Source: Pogona vitticeps | Taxonomy: Eukaryota > Chordata > Lepidosauria > Squamata > Agamidae | Reading direction: 5' to 3' | Assembly (NCBI RefSeq): GCF_051106095.1 | Contig: NC_135791.1 | Span: 7,361,001-7,425,000, forward strand | Length of the DNA stretch: 64,000 nucleotides | In this document: in pieces, positions 1 to 13,100 of the stretch | How positions within the stretch are numbered: position 1 is the stretch's first letter | How the letters are laid out: every line of letters starts with the position of its first letter | The notes under the pieces: generated by a model | Database searches by the model: none | Seen by the model: the letters and a program-made list of their open reading frames with translations, nothing else | Told to the model about the DNA's origin: nothing | Program-made: the position numbers and the translations under genes

Positions 1-97
<97 letters not shown>

Positions 98-98
98 T
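1..98. repeat. (TAA)n microsatellite at the end of a retroelement
   Basis: A pure TAA repeat runs from the window edge. It joins at about 99 to ATTGTCATTGTAAGTATATA, the reverse complement of the 3' end seen again at 57830-57896. The repeat is therefore the tail of a minus-strand retroelement copy. Confidence 0.85.
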
Positions 99-250
99 TA
101 TTGTCATTGTAAGTATATACACATACAACGAAAATTGTATGGAGCTTTTGTTTCCAGTTTTGATTAACCACAGTTTAACATTATCTCAGGTTTGTGGTTA
201 ATTTTAATCATGCTTTGCAGAGACAACTCGTTTCATAGATCAAAGGTTAA
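99..250 (-). mobile_element. 3' end of a retroelement with TAA tail, family not resolved
   Basis: The first 35 bases after the TAA run match, in reverse complement, the sequence at about 57840-57885 (TTTCGTTGTATGTACAGTATATATACTTACAATGACAATAAA). Two copies with the same 3' end and the same TAA tail show a common element. The inner border is not clear; the coordinate 250 is a guess. Confidence 0.45.
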
Positions 251-429
251 ATTTTGAAACACATTATAGCTAAGATTTAACACTGTATTCTGCTGGGGGT
301 GGTGAAACAATCTACGGTTATGCATAAATGGAAGCAAAAGCATTCAAACACTTCCGTGCAGATGCCCTAAAAAGTGAAGCATAGTTTTGAAATACTCACA
401 ATGGTTTTATTCCCCACCAGATGTTAGAA

Positions 430-935
430 ATGTCCCCTTTTGAATATGATTAATAACAATAAACTAAAAGGGGAAGAAAGAGAATTAATTATTATTATGG
501 TAACTGTGGCAAAGTTAACATTTGCAAAGAATTGGAAGAACAATAATTAGTACGAAGGAATGGTATAAAGAAATGTGTAATACAGCCATTAATGATAAAT
601 TAGTCTGTGAATACAAGATTGGAAAAGGAATATTGAATACAATTAATTTTAAAGAAATAGGGAATTTATTTTTGGTACACGTGTTTGAGGAAAGGAAAAG
701 TTATACCCCTGGAGATGAATCACTATATTTCTGGAGAGAAATGGGGCAGTTAGAAAATATAAAGTAAAATAAATATGCAAAATAGTCTCAAGGAGGGGTG
801 GGGAGCATACGGTCGAAAATGTGTGCTATAATTGTGTTTCTTTTTTCTTTTTAAGTTGTTGTGTTAGTGCTGTTTTGTTTATTTGCTGTTATATTATTGA
901 AAATTAACCAAAATATTTAAACAAAAAGAAATCTC
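430..935 (+). mobile_element. L1-type LINE, 3' end
   Basis: An open frame at 522-767 reads STKEWYKEMCNTAINDKL and further on NTINFKEIGNLFLVHVFEE, the pattern of the extreme C-terminus of L1 ORF2. It is followed by an AT-rich 3' UTR ending ATTGAAAATTAACCAAAATATTTAAACAAAAAG, typical of L1 3' ends. 5'-truncated copy upstream of the CNKSR1 exon. Confidence 0.6.
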
Positions 936-1115
936 CCCCTTTTTTGGATCCCTCCACAGGATCCCCCCAGCCGAAAGGTTTTCTAATCCAAAACTTTATG
1001 TTTCCAAGTATGGCTACACTTCTAGAAACCTTATTGGCCTTTTGGGCGCCGTGCTCATGTGGAGTAAATTCTCTAGAATGGGTTGGTCATTCTTGTCCTC
1101 CTGATTCTTTCCCAG

Positions 1116-4100
1116 GAGCGTCAGCAGACTCTGAGCTGGAAAGGCAGGACGTGAGGCCAGATCCAGAAGGCAGCATGTCTCCAGAAGCCGCCACACCTTC
1201 CAAGCCCACTTCTCTGGATCCTGGATTGCAAGTTTCAGCAAGCCCAGGAAATGGGTTTGTCAGAGCTGTCCGGGGCCCTGGAGCCTCCGATGAATCCAGA
1301 GAGGTGAAAGATTTTTATTCATTTGCTTTCATTTGAATCCCCTCCAGACAGGGTGGGCTACAGCTCCCAGCAGCCAGTGGATGTACTTGATGGGGATGAT
1401 GGACACTGTAGTCCAGCCTGTCCAGAGGGCATCAGGTTGGGGACTACTGTCTTATACCGTGACATCATCAAACCTAGAAAGCAAGATGTGGAAAAGAATA
1501 CCGTTTGGGATAATAACTTCCCATCCAAGCCCCCGCCGGCGTAGTAAGTGTCCATTCCGATTAGGGAATTCTGGGAAATGTAGTCAAAGAAGCAACATTG
1601 CTAAGGTTTGCTCTCCCTTCCTCAGTGTTTGATGCAGGTGGCATTATTGCTTAATCCTGTGTAGCAGGTTTGCAAACTGACGTGAGTGCTCTTGAACAGT
1701 AAATTCTGCATGTTAAGTAGTGTTACTTATTAATTCCTAAGCAACTGAGGTGTTAAGAAGTAAGTTAATAAATAAGTACGTATCACACCTAACCTATTAG
1801 TCTGTTGGAGAAAAAATAATCAGTAAGCTTAGGGTGACATACGCTTCCATAAACACCAACCCATTTCCTCAGATTCAGTTATCGAATAATATTTTATATG
1901 TTTTCCTCCCTCCTGTGCCATCTTTTTAGGGCAGCGTTGAATATCGGCGCAAGCAAAAAGGTACGTGGCATCTCTTCATTTCTCCCTTCTCTGGGGGCAT
2001 GAATGAAACGCCCAGCCTGGCCTTCCTAGCCTTCTCCCCGACATGCTAGCCTTTTGGTTTTCTTTTACAACGGACACCCATGGAATGGTGACAGATTGGG
2101 ATGGGGAAGGAAAAGCGGGTGTAGGCGTGGAGCAATTGAGGTTGGGACAGGAAGCATTCTGCACTGCAGCATTTTGTTGCAGACTCCACATATCATAGAA
2201 CCCTAGAAAAGTGAAGTTGGAAGGCCATCAAGTCCAACCTCCTGCATAATGTAGGAATACAATCAAAGCATGTCCTCCAGGTGATTATCTAAGTTTTTCT
2301 TGAATGCCTCCAGTGTTGGAGCACTCACCAACTCCCGAGGTAACTGGTTCCACTGTCGTACTGCTCTAGCAGTTAGGAAGTTTTTTTCCCCCCTGAGATT
2401 CAACCGAAATCTGGCTTCCTGTAACTTGAGCCCATAATGTTGTGTGTCCTGCACTCTGGGATGATGGGGAACAGATCCTGCCCCTCCTCTGTAGGACAGC
2501 CTTTCAGATATTTGAAAGGTGCTATCCGTTGCGTGTGTAGATTCTGAACTGCAGGTCTAAGGCAGTGGCTCCCAACTTTGGGTAACTTGCAAGTTCTTGG
2601 ACTGCCATTCCCAGAAGCCTTTACCACCAGTTGTGCTGGCTGAGGTTTCTGGGAGTTGCAGTCCGAGAACACTTGGCTTACCCATGGTCGGGAGATACTA
2701 GTCTAAGGGGATGAGTTGGAACTGAATTATGGACTGGCGTTTGCAATCAGGCTTTAGGTCCATGATTCCCTTGCTATGTAATGACATTTCCCCCACCCTT
2801 TTTTTGCTTCTGGTAAGGAACGGCCACCAGGCTCAGCCGACGGCGGATTTCCTGCCAGGAACTGGGGCAAGTGGATTGCGATGGCTGGCTCTTGAAGAAG
2901 AAAGACCACGTGGGCTTCATGGCCCAGAAGTGGAAGCGGTTCTGGTTTGTGCTAAAGGGGCAAACCCTCTACTGGTACAGCCACCCCAACGTGAGTGCCT
3001 TGTCCTTGCCCGAGCTCAGAATGTTACCTGTGGAAGGAGTGATGGTTGCATCACTCCTTCCTTCTTGGCAATCAAGATGCCACTGTCTCTCATCTTGAAA
3101 GTAATTGGTTGTATTGTGTGCTATTAATGCGTTGTACAGTGGTGCCTCGCATAGCGAGGTTAATCCGTTCCGGATTAACCCTCGCTATGTGAAAACATCA
3201 CTGTACGGAACGGGGAAGCCCATTGAGTTTTTTCCAAATGGGCAAAAAACTCACCGTTCAGCGATGCTTCCAGGGTCCGGCAGCCATTTTCGTGCCCTCA
3301 GTAAGCGAGGGCAGGGCGCGAAAACGCTGCGCGTGGCCATTTTGGGGCTTCTGGCAGCCATTTTGGAGCTGCCGAACAGGTGATCCGCGGGCATCGCTTT
3401 GCAAAGATCGGTAAGCGAAACGCTTACCGATCATCGCAAAGCGAATTTTGCCCATAGGGGCCATCGGTATGCGAATGCATTTGCGATCGCAAATACCTCA
3501 TCGCTATGCGATTTCGTCGTTCTACGGTGCGCTCGTTAAGCAAGGCACCACTGTACTGTCATTACCAGTAGACCAGAAAAATGGGGGGAAATGCTCCCTG
3601 GGTCCCTTCAGTGACCACAGCTGATAATCTGTCGTGGAAATACACATAAGAATGCAAAAGAAAAAAAATCACTAGCTAACAACCCTGATTAATCACAGTG
3701 ATAGATCATCTCCCCCTTATCACAACAAAACATCCATAACAAAAAAGAACCCACACCTCAATCACAGGAATCACCCAATCTCCTGAAATGAATAAAAACC
3801 TGAGCTACAAATGCTGAACTATCCCACACGTTACACCAGAACACAGACAGAGTTCTAGCTCCTTTCCTCTGAAGATGCCCATGGCCACAGAGACTTGGCG
3901 AAACATTAGGAAGAAAAACCTCCAGAACATGGCCAGACAGCCCAAAAAACCTACAACAACCATTGGATCCTGGCCATGAAAGCCTTCAAGAACACACACC
4001 AAAAAAATCACTTCGGATAGATAAGAGAATAGTGAAAACAGTTCTAGAAATGCCTTGAAATGCTCTTGAATAAAAAGTTATGAATGCCTAAGTAGGGCTT

Positions 4101-7100
4101 GGGTAGGAGATTTGTATTTCAAAATAGTGACTATGGTCTCAGTAGAAACGCCCGTTGGGGTGACACACTCTGCTCAAGAGTGTCTGATGCTCAGCCTTCT
4201 GTCCTCATATTGTGAACTTCTGCTGAGTAATTTCAAGGCCCGTCATGGCTGCTGCCGGTGGTGTTGGTGGTGGAGGAAGGAGGCAAAAAAACCCCGTTTG
4301 AACCAGGTTTTGTACTATGGCTGGCGTCAAATTTAGACACCCGACATTACCTCCAGATGAGGTTATACGTAGAGTTACAAGAGATACGTTGACAGGATTG
4401 AAGGAAAAGGATAGTTAAAACATACCACCAAGTTGGTAGCCTTATTCTGGCATTTCCTGATTTGTTTTTAACATTCAAGGAGTCTCAAAAATTAGAAGTG
4501 GCTTGGGCCCCTCTTGGTCTCTGACACGGCATCTTCAAGACATTTGCTTCCCTTCTGATAGTTCTTGATCTTTTAAAGCAGATTTGGATGGACAGCCCTT
4601 TGGGTGGAGCAAGGAGGGGGACTGTGAGGCCCTCCAAATGTTGGGGAGCACCACTCCCCTCAGGTCCAGGCCTTATCCACTGGTAAGGGGTGATGGGAGT
4701 TGTCCAACAGGATCTGAAGAGCCACACGCCTCGCATCCTCAAGAGTGAGGAGGGTCTTCTGTAAAACAGGACATGTAGCCCAGCTTGAAGGCTAGCCTAC
4801 AGTCCCTTTGAGCGTCTTTTCTTTTCTGCTTTTGGTGAAAGAGATTTGTACAGCATTTCAGACAATCTCGGAAGAGCGGAAGCAGTTTCAATGGCTGAGC
4901 TCATTAAACAGTTCTTGATTTTTTCTTCTTCTCTCCCTTCCCCTCTGCGACCCCGACCTCCAGGATGAGAAGGCTGTGGGACTAATCAATGTATCCGCCT
5001 ACAGACTGGAAAGCACCAAGGAGCAGAAGAAGAAATAGTGAGTAATATAAATACATGTTCGTGCCCGTGTGTTTGCGTGTGTGTATTTGTGTTCCAGAGC
5101 TTGGAAAAGTTCCGATTTTTAGATCACACCTCTCAGAATCCCATAACCAGCATAGCCAGGGCTATTCTAGGAAATATAATCCAAAAAAGGAGAACTTTTC
5201 CAGATTCCTCATGTGAGTCTTGTGGGCCTACTCTGGAAAGGTCTCAACATTTGCGATAAGACTTTGCCTCTCACATAAGGAGGAAAGAAAGCCCGGAATC
5301 TTTTTAAGGCACATATGGAGAATGTGTGCTCATCCAGATATTGTTGGACTAGAACTCCTCTTGTTAGCCTCGTTGACTCCTCGCCACTTATCAAGCTAGC
5401 TGGGGCTGAAGGGGGTTGCAGTCTGGCAACATCTGGAGGGCCACATGTTCCCTAGCACTGCTTTAAGAAGATCAGTGTAACTGCTAGGGCAGACTGCCTT
5501 GTGGCTAGGGAAGGTGGGATGGAAACGAAACCAAAAACTTCTTTGTTCGGCTTTGAACAGCTCAACTGGGCAAAAGAGTTCTTTAGAGTGGGAGGCTGTA
5601 CATTTGTATTGCATTTCATGGTGAGTGGTTCTAATTTAAAGTGTTTCAAAATGGCTTTTAAATTAACAACCTTTTAGATTTACTCTGTGTCTGGCTGTTG
5701 AGTGTTCTTTTGTAGGTCATAACTTACTGTGTTATTAAATGTGTAGTTGTATTCATTTTTAGTTGTTTGTGGGCCACTTTGGTAGAAAGGTGGCATAGAC
5801 ATGAAATAAACTAGCCAACCAGCTCCGGAGGTGGTGGGCATCACTGCTCATCAGCCCACACCTAGCATGATCAATGATAAGGGACAGCCGCCTGTACGGC
5901 TTCCAGATCATTCTGGGTGAGCAGCACAAATTTATGCAGAAAAAAAAATAAGGGTGGTGGGGGTGGGAGGGAATTGCTGAAGAAGGACCAGCCAAGGTTA
6001 CTGGGTCTGGAACACTGCCTGACTTTTAACCACCGTAGAACTGCAGAGCTGTATGGATGTAAGGCTGGGTCAGAGGTGGGCATTCTCCTGCCTTCTTAAT
6101 GTATGAACAGTACTCATAATAGCTTACAACAGGAAAAACTCCCAGTATTTCATCAGAAAACAGCAATAACAAACAGAATGCGCTGGAGGCAAGACAGCAC
6201 AGATAAAACCAATTGGAACCTCAACTTCCTGGCAAGCCAACGATTTCTGCTGGAGTTTGTTTTTTGTTTTGTTTTTTAAAGGCTTCACTGCTGGAAAAAA
6301 TATCCCACAGAGAGCAGGACAAATTTGTCCATCATCTCATCAAGTTCTTATTTTCAACTTAACGTAACACTAATTCTTTGCCTGTTCCGTGTGCACCAGG
6401 GAGAAATTATTCACCTGTTATGTCCCTTGAGCAAAGAGCCAACGTGGTATGATAGTTACTGTTGAAAAGGGCTGCGAAGGACATGGATTCAGGTCCTCAG
6501 TGAAGCCGATTGGGTGACCCAGGACTGCTGCCTGTTTTAACCTAACCTACTTCACAGAGTTTTGAAGATAACAATTAGGAGGACAAAGATGACCATAGAA
6601 CAAACTTGGAGAAGATAGTAAGGTTGACATTAGCTGTCATGGCCATTTTCGCACCATTGTGGCCATCCATATTGTGGGTGAGAATCCTACCCGCAAAGAA
6701 TCCTGGGAGATCATACCGTTTTCATCTTTCTCTCCCTTTTTTTAGTGTCTTCCAGTTCACGCATGAGACGTACAAGCCCTTCATTTTTGCAGCAGAGACC
6801 CTGGCTGACCTGAGCATGTAAGTAAAGTGTGTGTGTGTGGGGGGGGAAGCAGTCTTGAGGCCCACCCTAAAAGCAGCTCTAGAGACTGTGTGTCGCTGGC
6901 CTTTAATCCATCCTGCGCAAGCTCTTGAGATCGCATTGCAGTAAGGAATTCCAGATGTCCTTAAAGGCATGGGCAAAACTTTTATTGTGAAGGGCTCTCA
7001 GCGAAGAGAACTTGTCCTAGTCCGAGTCCAGCCAGGGCAGGAAAAAAAAAACACCCCCCAAAACCCTGAAGAAATCTAAGGAGTGTCTGTCTGTTATCAA

Positions 7101-10100
7101 AAGTTTGAGTTGGCAAATTCCTGTGTGGTTCTCCAGCAGATTCCAACAGCACAGTGTAAGGGAGGGCAGGGAGGTCTGGGTTGAATAAAGCCGTGGCAAA
7201 GGGAGTTGAGCTATAAAACAGGGTGTGTTTTCTGTTTTTTAAAAAAGAGGATCTGGTTTGAAGAGAAGAAGGGAGGCAACTAGAGATGGGCACAGTTCGT
7301 TTATCGGCTGGACAGGCATTCGGAGCTTCAAAGTCCTGCCTCCCCTGGCAGGCACCCACTCAGAGGCAGAGCCTGGGGGAGGCGGGGCGGGGAAACCAGG
7401 CTGCTGCCTCTGAGTGGGTGCCTGCCCGAGGAGGCGGGATTTGAAATGCCGAACACTTGAATATTTTTCCCATCTTGAGCTATATTACTACAGTTGTTTT
7501 TTTATTTTATTATATTATTTTATTGTATCTATTATTGTTATCTGCCCACAGTAGACTTCGGTCTAGATGGTGGGGTATAAATTTAATAAATTAATAAATA
7601 AAATAAATATATACCAATCCTTGCCTTGCTGGCTTCTGCGTGGTCTAAGCCAAAAGCATCCGAAGGGACACAGCTGCACGTTCCTGAAACAGAGGCTGCT
7701 TCCCAAGGCTCCAGCTACTGGGATACAGGTGATGAAAACACCGGGGACCTTTCTGGTGGCCTTGACTTGCCTGTTTCTTTTCTCAGGTGGGTGAGCCGTT
7801 TGATAACCTCAATGATGAAACATAATCCAGTCCACAAGTCTGCCCCGCCCAAGCAAGAAGGTGGGTTCCTGCTGTAGATCATCGTCTTTCCTAGAGAGTG
7901 AACCAAATATTTTCTGTCAGCAATTTAAACGTTGTCTTTAAAACAGACAGGAGTTCCCTCACAAACATATCCTGTTGTGAAAGGAACAGCAATAGATTTA
8001 ATAAATATTCAAATCCAAGGTGAATTTTTAAAAGTGCCTTGAAGCAAATTATAGGTGCCCAGTGAGCGACAGGGGACGGGGGGTAGGGAGGAAATGAAAG
8101 GGGCATTCCAGAATTGCGATAGTGCCGCAATTTCTGTGGTCGTATCCTCCCTTTTGTCGGTAAGTGGTGAGGAAAACTTTTTGCCCCCAAACCTTTTTTT
8201 TTTCCACTGGAACTATTGAGAAGGTTAAAGTTTCAGACTACAGCTCCCCCAATCCTGAACCTGACACACCGGTTTGGGATGAGGGGGCTGCATGCCAGCC
8301 GTGGGTGAGGCCTCTTTCCTTGTCACACGCATATGCAATCCCATTTATAATTGTGTGTATCTGTCTTTGACAACACTGCTGCACCCGACAACTCGGTTTA
8401 TTTTTGTACCTTCTGTGGTGTTCACCCTTGTGGCCCCTGCTTGTCTTTCCCTCACAAAGGCTCACGTCGCGTTTTCTCCTCACTGCCACCAGTGGATTGC
8501 CTCAATCCACAATATAAATGACGTTTGTCTGAACACTTGACTTGTGAACAGAAACAGAACTTATTTATTGAAGTGAAGCAGATTGAATAATAACAGAAGT
8601 TTCTCAGATAAACATTATACGCAAGCAAATCATCAACAGTTCTCTCAGTACATATTTCTTGTCTCTTGCTATATTATTGCCATTCTCTACCTATTTTCTT
8701 AACCAGCTCTATCTCTCTCAGTATCTGTTCCCTCTCTCTCTCTGACTAACCAGCCCTATCTGACTCCTCCTTCTCCCGCCAAACCTCGTGTAGCTGCTGA
8801 CTCCGCCTCTCCAGTCCTCTCATAGGCTCATGCAAATCAGCTCATGAATATGACTGGCATGAGTGATGTGGGCGATCGTCACACCTTTGTGCACTCTAGA
8901 TGGGCTGGACTACAAAGCCCATTGCCATGCTTAGCTGGGCATGGTAGGTACTGTAGTGCAGTCTGTTTCGAGGGCGCCAGGTTAGCAAAGGCTTACCCAG
9001 TGAAACGGGATTGGAAGAAGGTACGGAGCGATGTGCCCGGTTTCGAGGTTTCTATCAAGGCAATTTCTCTCTGGGTTTCTCTCCCTCCAGATTGCTACAG
9101 TGAAACAGAAGCAGAAGACCCAGAGGATGATTCTCCCAGACAAAGCCTGGAGCGGGTGAGCATCTTATCTCTGGAGGGTCTACTTCTGTGTAAATTCTGC
9201 AAAGAGTAGTGCATATGGGGTAAAATCTCCACCCCACTCATTGGTGGAAGTGGATTTTATGTGTGCGTTGTAAGGATGGATTATTTATTTCCTTAAAATA
9301 TTTGTGCCCCGCCTTTCTCCTTAAAAGGACCCAAGGCGGCTTACGTCGTTAAAAAGACAGTAGTTAAAAGCTACAAGCAGTATGTAAGTAAATACTTAAA
9401 AAAAGAAGTCAACAACTATTATCTTTAAAATATTAAATAAAATCAATACTAAAAGCACATTTAAAAGAAGCAGATCACGGCGATTCATCTAAAAACTTCT
9501 CGGACCGCCAGTCACTAAGGAAAAGCCTGCCTGAGGAGAAAAATCTTTGCCTCGCTTATAAATCCCCCCTTGATTGTGAATCCCCCCCAACCCATTATGA
9601 AACAGCAAGGTAATTTTTGTTAGTCCCCAGGAAAGCTTTCCTTGCTGCCATAATAATTTGGTGCCACTTATTTAAATTCTGTACCCATGAATTCTGCTTG
9701 GGCCTTGCTTGGGCTTTTGGAAATGAGAAGCAGCAGCTGAAACCCTGTTGCGCATCTCCATGTGCACTGTGGTGATGATGTCGGCAGCATCAGCAGAGAG
9801 GCCGAGGAACGTCAGCTGCTTCAGCCGGGCTGCAGGGAATCCATACATCTCCTGTTACAATAGCTTTACCGGCTGCTGGTCTGTTTTCAAGGCTCAACTC
9901 AAAGCATTGGTTATCATCGATATTGCTCGGATCCAGGCCATCTGACATTCTGTGTCTCCCCCTTCCTGGCCCTTAAGATCTTCAAGCGAGGCTCCTGTCA
10001 GACAATGTCTGGTGGGAGCGCAAAGCGGTGTGTGCTTCCTCTGTGGTTGCTCCCATATTGTGAAATGCGCTCCCTTAAGAAGTTAGCTTGACCTTGCTTT

Positions 10101-13100
10101 TATCCTTTCACCAGCGGAACTGCCTTTTCAAGCAGGCTTCTGATAAGCATATTGAGTAAGATTCATCCCCTCTGAATGTTGTGCACAGGTTCCTTTTAAA
10201 TATTTACATGACCTTCTAAATTACTCTTATACATCATTTACTGGGTTGTTGTGGATTTTTTTAAACTTTTTAATTTCTTGTGTTGTAGTCTAACTCAATT
10301 TAATGAGCCGCCTTGGCTCCCTTCACCAGGAGAAAGCAGCCCAGAAATGAAAAAAAAGCAAAATCCAAATTAATTAAGTAATTAATTAATTAAAATAAAG
10401 GTTAATCATCATGGAGGAAAGGGAATTTGGGGGTGCATGATGAAGTTGCACGCATTCCAAAATCACCAAGGGAAGTCTTTCATCGGAGGCCATTTGCTGC
10501 TGATGATGGTGATGATGACGTTGTCATTGTTGTGCACAGAGAGCAGTGCAAGAGGATTTCAGCCATGGCATTGAGCCATCCCATTTTTTTGATCAGTCAG
10601 ACATTCCTTCTGTGTTCGCTATGTGTGTGTTTTGCTTCACAAAAGTATGTTTTGGGCAGAGGCAGCTTACATCCCTTTCAGGGATGGGGGGGTGGCCACA
10701 TAGGGGGGTCTTCATAGCCACTGCCTTTGCACCCCTGCTCTGCCTTTGGGTGGTACACCCCTCTTCTGCCTGGATGCTGGACCCTTGGCCAGGTAATTCA
10801 AACATCCGTGCTCGAATATGACCCCGCTTGGCTTGTCCTTCTAGAGATCTCCTTGTTACTGCTCACGGCATCCTCTAGCAAAGGATGTGATCACAGAAAA
10901 TAATAGGTGGCGATTTGGACAGCTTGTGGAGTGATCCCATGAGATTTGTCTCCCTGCCATCACACGATACAATGGCAAAACACCCGACTTCAATCCACAC
11001 CCACGCTGGACTTTTTTTGATCCAGCTGTAGGGCTTCTAGTTTTGAGGGCCAGGCTGGAGGGATTCGCCGGCAGACAGAGGCTGAAACTTGATCGCAACC
11101 CAACTCTGATTTCCTTACAGCCGAAGCGAAGGGAGTTGAGGGAAGAGCAGCTGCTAACAGGTGCCACGGCGAGCAATGAGTCTCCAAGCAAGAGCCCTCG
11201 GGACAGCCCAGCCCTGGGGTCCAAAGAGGACAAGAGCATGCCATCCCCATCTCCCACAGGTGAGCTCTCGTTTAGACCTCTCAAGCACCTCTCAAGTCTT
11301 GTCTTTACCCAGCAACCTTTCCTTATAGGGCTTGATTACGAGACCTCACACCATTCTTTCCTAGAAGGTACGTTTTATTCCCATAGTTCATCCTTTTGAA
11401 TTTGTGTCTCAAGGAGATCCTGAAGGAGACGACCTTGAGTCACTCATGAAGTGCCTACAACAAGGTGGAGTGTCTCTCATTGGGAAACAGCAGGTGTTCA
11501 CACGGGAATACTACAGGAAATCTTTTGTGAAGCGCAATAAAAACCCAGAGATCAATGAAAAGATACACCTCGTCCGGACTCTTCAAAGCACACTTAAGGT
11601 AAGCAGAGCTGGGAATGGCTGGCTGGGGGATTCTGGGTGTTGTAGTCCAAAAAAAATCACTACCCAACCCTACTTTTCCAAGCTCTGAAAGAGGCCACTG
11701 TGGGAAGACTGGGAAACAGCTCACCCTACTCTTAGCACTTTGGATTTCCAGAAGAACTGTGGAATGTAGGTGTATGGATCCCAAGAATTGTGGAATGTAG
11801 CTGCAGGGTGCACAAGAGTTGTAAACATATAGTACTAATACTACCCAATCCTTGTCTGAAAGCCGAAGGTTAAAAGAATGCAAAAGGCACAGGGGCATTT
11901 TCTTGAGTTGTAAGAAAAGGGAAATAAGTTCCTAATTTAGTTCTGTCCTTGCAGACGTCCTGTGGTATGGATGAGCCTGAGAATTTTATTTATGGCTCAC
12001 AGGAATTTGAATCCAGGTTCTAGGGCAGCACTCTAATCACTGTGCATCATGCTGGGCCTCAAGACAGCTATGTAGGCATTTTTCCCCATAACGAATTTAA
12101 TTCGTTCCGCGGTTAATGTTGCCTTGCGAAAAATTTGTCTTGCGAAACGCGTTTTCCCACAGGAATGCATTGAAATCTAATTAATGTGTTCCTATGGGCA
12201 AAAAAAAGTCAGAACAAAGTCCAAGTTTGCTTTACAAAGGATTTATTAAGTGCTTGTTAAAGCCATACATATTGTGCAGATGATTTAAAAAATTTCAATC
12301 AAAAATTTTTAACTTCTAAACAACATAGAAAAACATAGAGCAAACATGAGGCAGGAACAAAAATTGGAAAACATTTGTCTTGCGAAGCACGGCCATAGGA
12401 ACATTCGTCTTGCGAGTCATCAACCCCATCGCCAAAACCATTTGTCTTGTGAGTTTTTTGTCCTGCGAGGCATTTGTCTTGCGAGGGACCACTGTACTGA
12501 CTCCTCGGTGGGTTTTTAACAGAGAGAAGGAGCATATCTGTAAATGACATCTATATCCCTCCAGATGTTGCTAGACTGCATCTCTCACGCTCAGTTACCT
12601 TGGCTAGAGTTGGTGAGAACTGCAGCCTAGCACCAGTTTGCCCATTGGTGATATAAGGCAGCGTAAGGTCAACTCTACATGAGGAAGGGTGTTGGCAGCC
12701 TTCCTCCACAGCAGACTTTGAGGGACCACTTCACAGGGAAGCCCTTTGTGATATACATCTTACTTTTAATACCCATGTGGGCACTATTTTAGTTTTCTGC
12801 TTAAAATGTCAGGATACGTTGGGAGAAATCTGTGGTATTGGAAGCTAGAGGGGGTTGTGCATCAATGCCATAGAAACCTTTACTGCCTGCGGATTCTGAG
12901 AGTTGTAGTCCAAAAAAAGGAAGATTTCTGGGTTCTGATCTTTGAATAGACTTGGCTGGATAATAAAAGGGGGGTCCTGAAGCTCGGATGTTCATGCTGT
13001 CGTCCACGCCCCTGTCCTTCTGAAAAAAAATGGCCAAATGCACCAACATTGAGAATGGAACGTTGCCTTTCCTCCCTAGGCAAAAACCGCCGAGCTCCAT

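Noticed and set aside
3136-3553. Bacterial-style or CRISPR-like repeat reading of the GC-rich hairpins
   Set aside because: Only two inverted arms with TA duplications and no spaced direct repeats; it is a MITE in vertebrate DNA.
8525-8840. Possible old retroelement end (pyrimidine-rich block before CATAGGCTCATGCAAATCAGC)
   Set aside because: No terminal repeat partner, primer site or coding part was seen, so no family can be supported.
10856-11399. Open frames of 142 codons (-) and 118 codons (+) at 10.9-11.4 kb
   Set aside because: They overlap the CNKSR1 exon 11121-11259. The plus-strand one is that exon extended into intron, the minus one its shadow.
11455-11898. 147-codon minus-strand open frame
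   Set aside because: It lies antisense to CNKSR1 exon 11414-11598 and runs into an intron with repeat text; no domain is seen.
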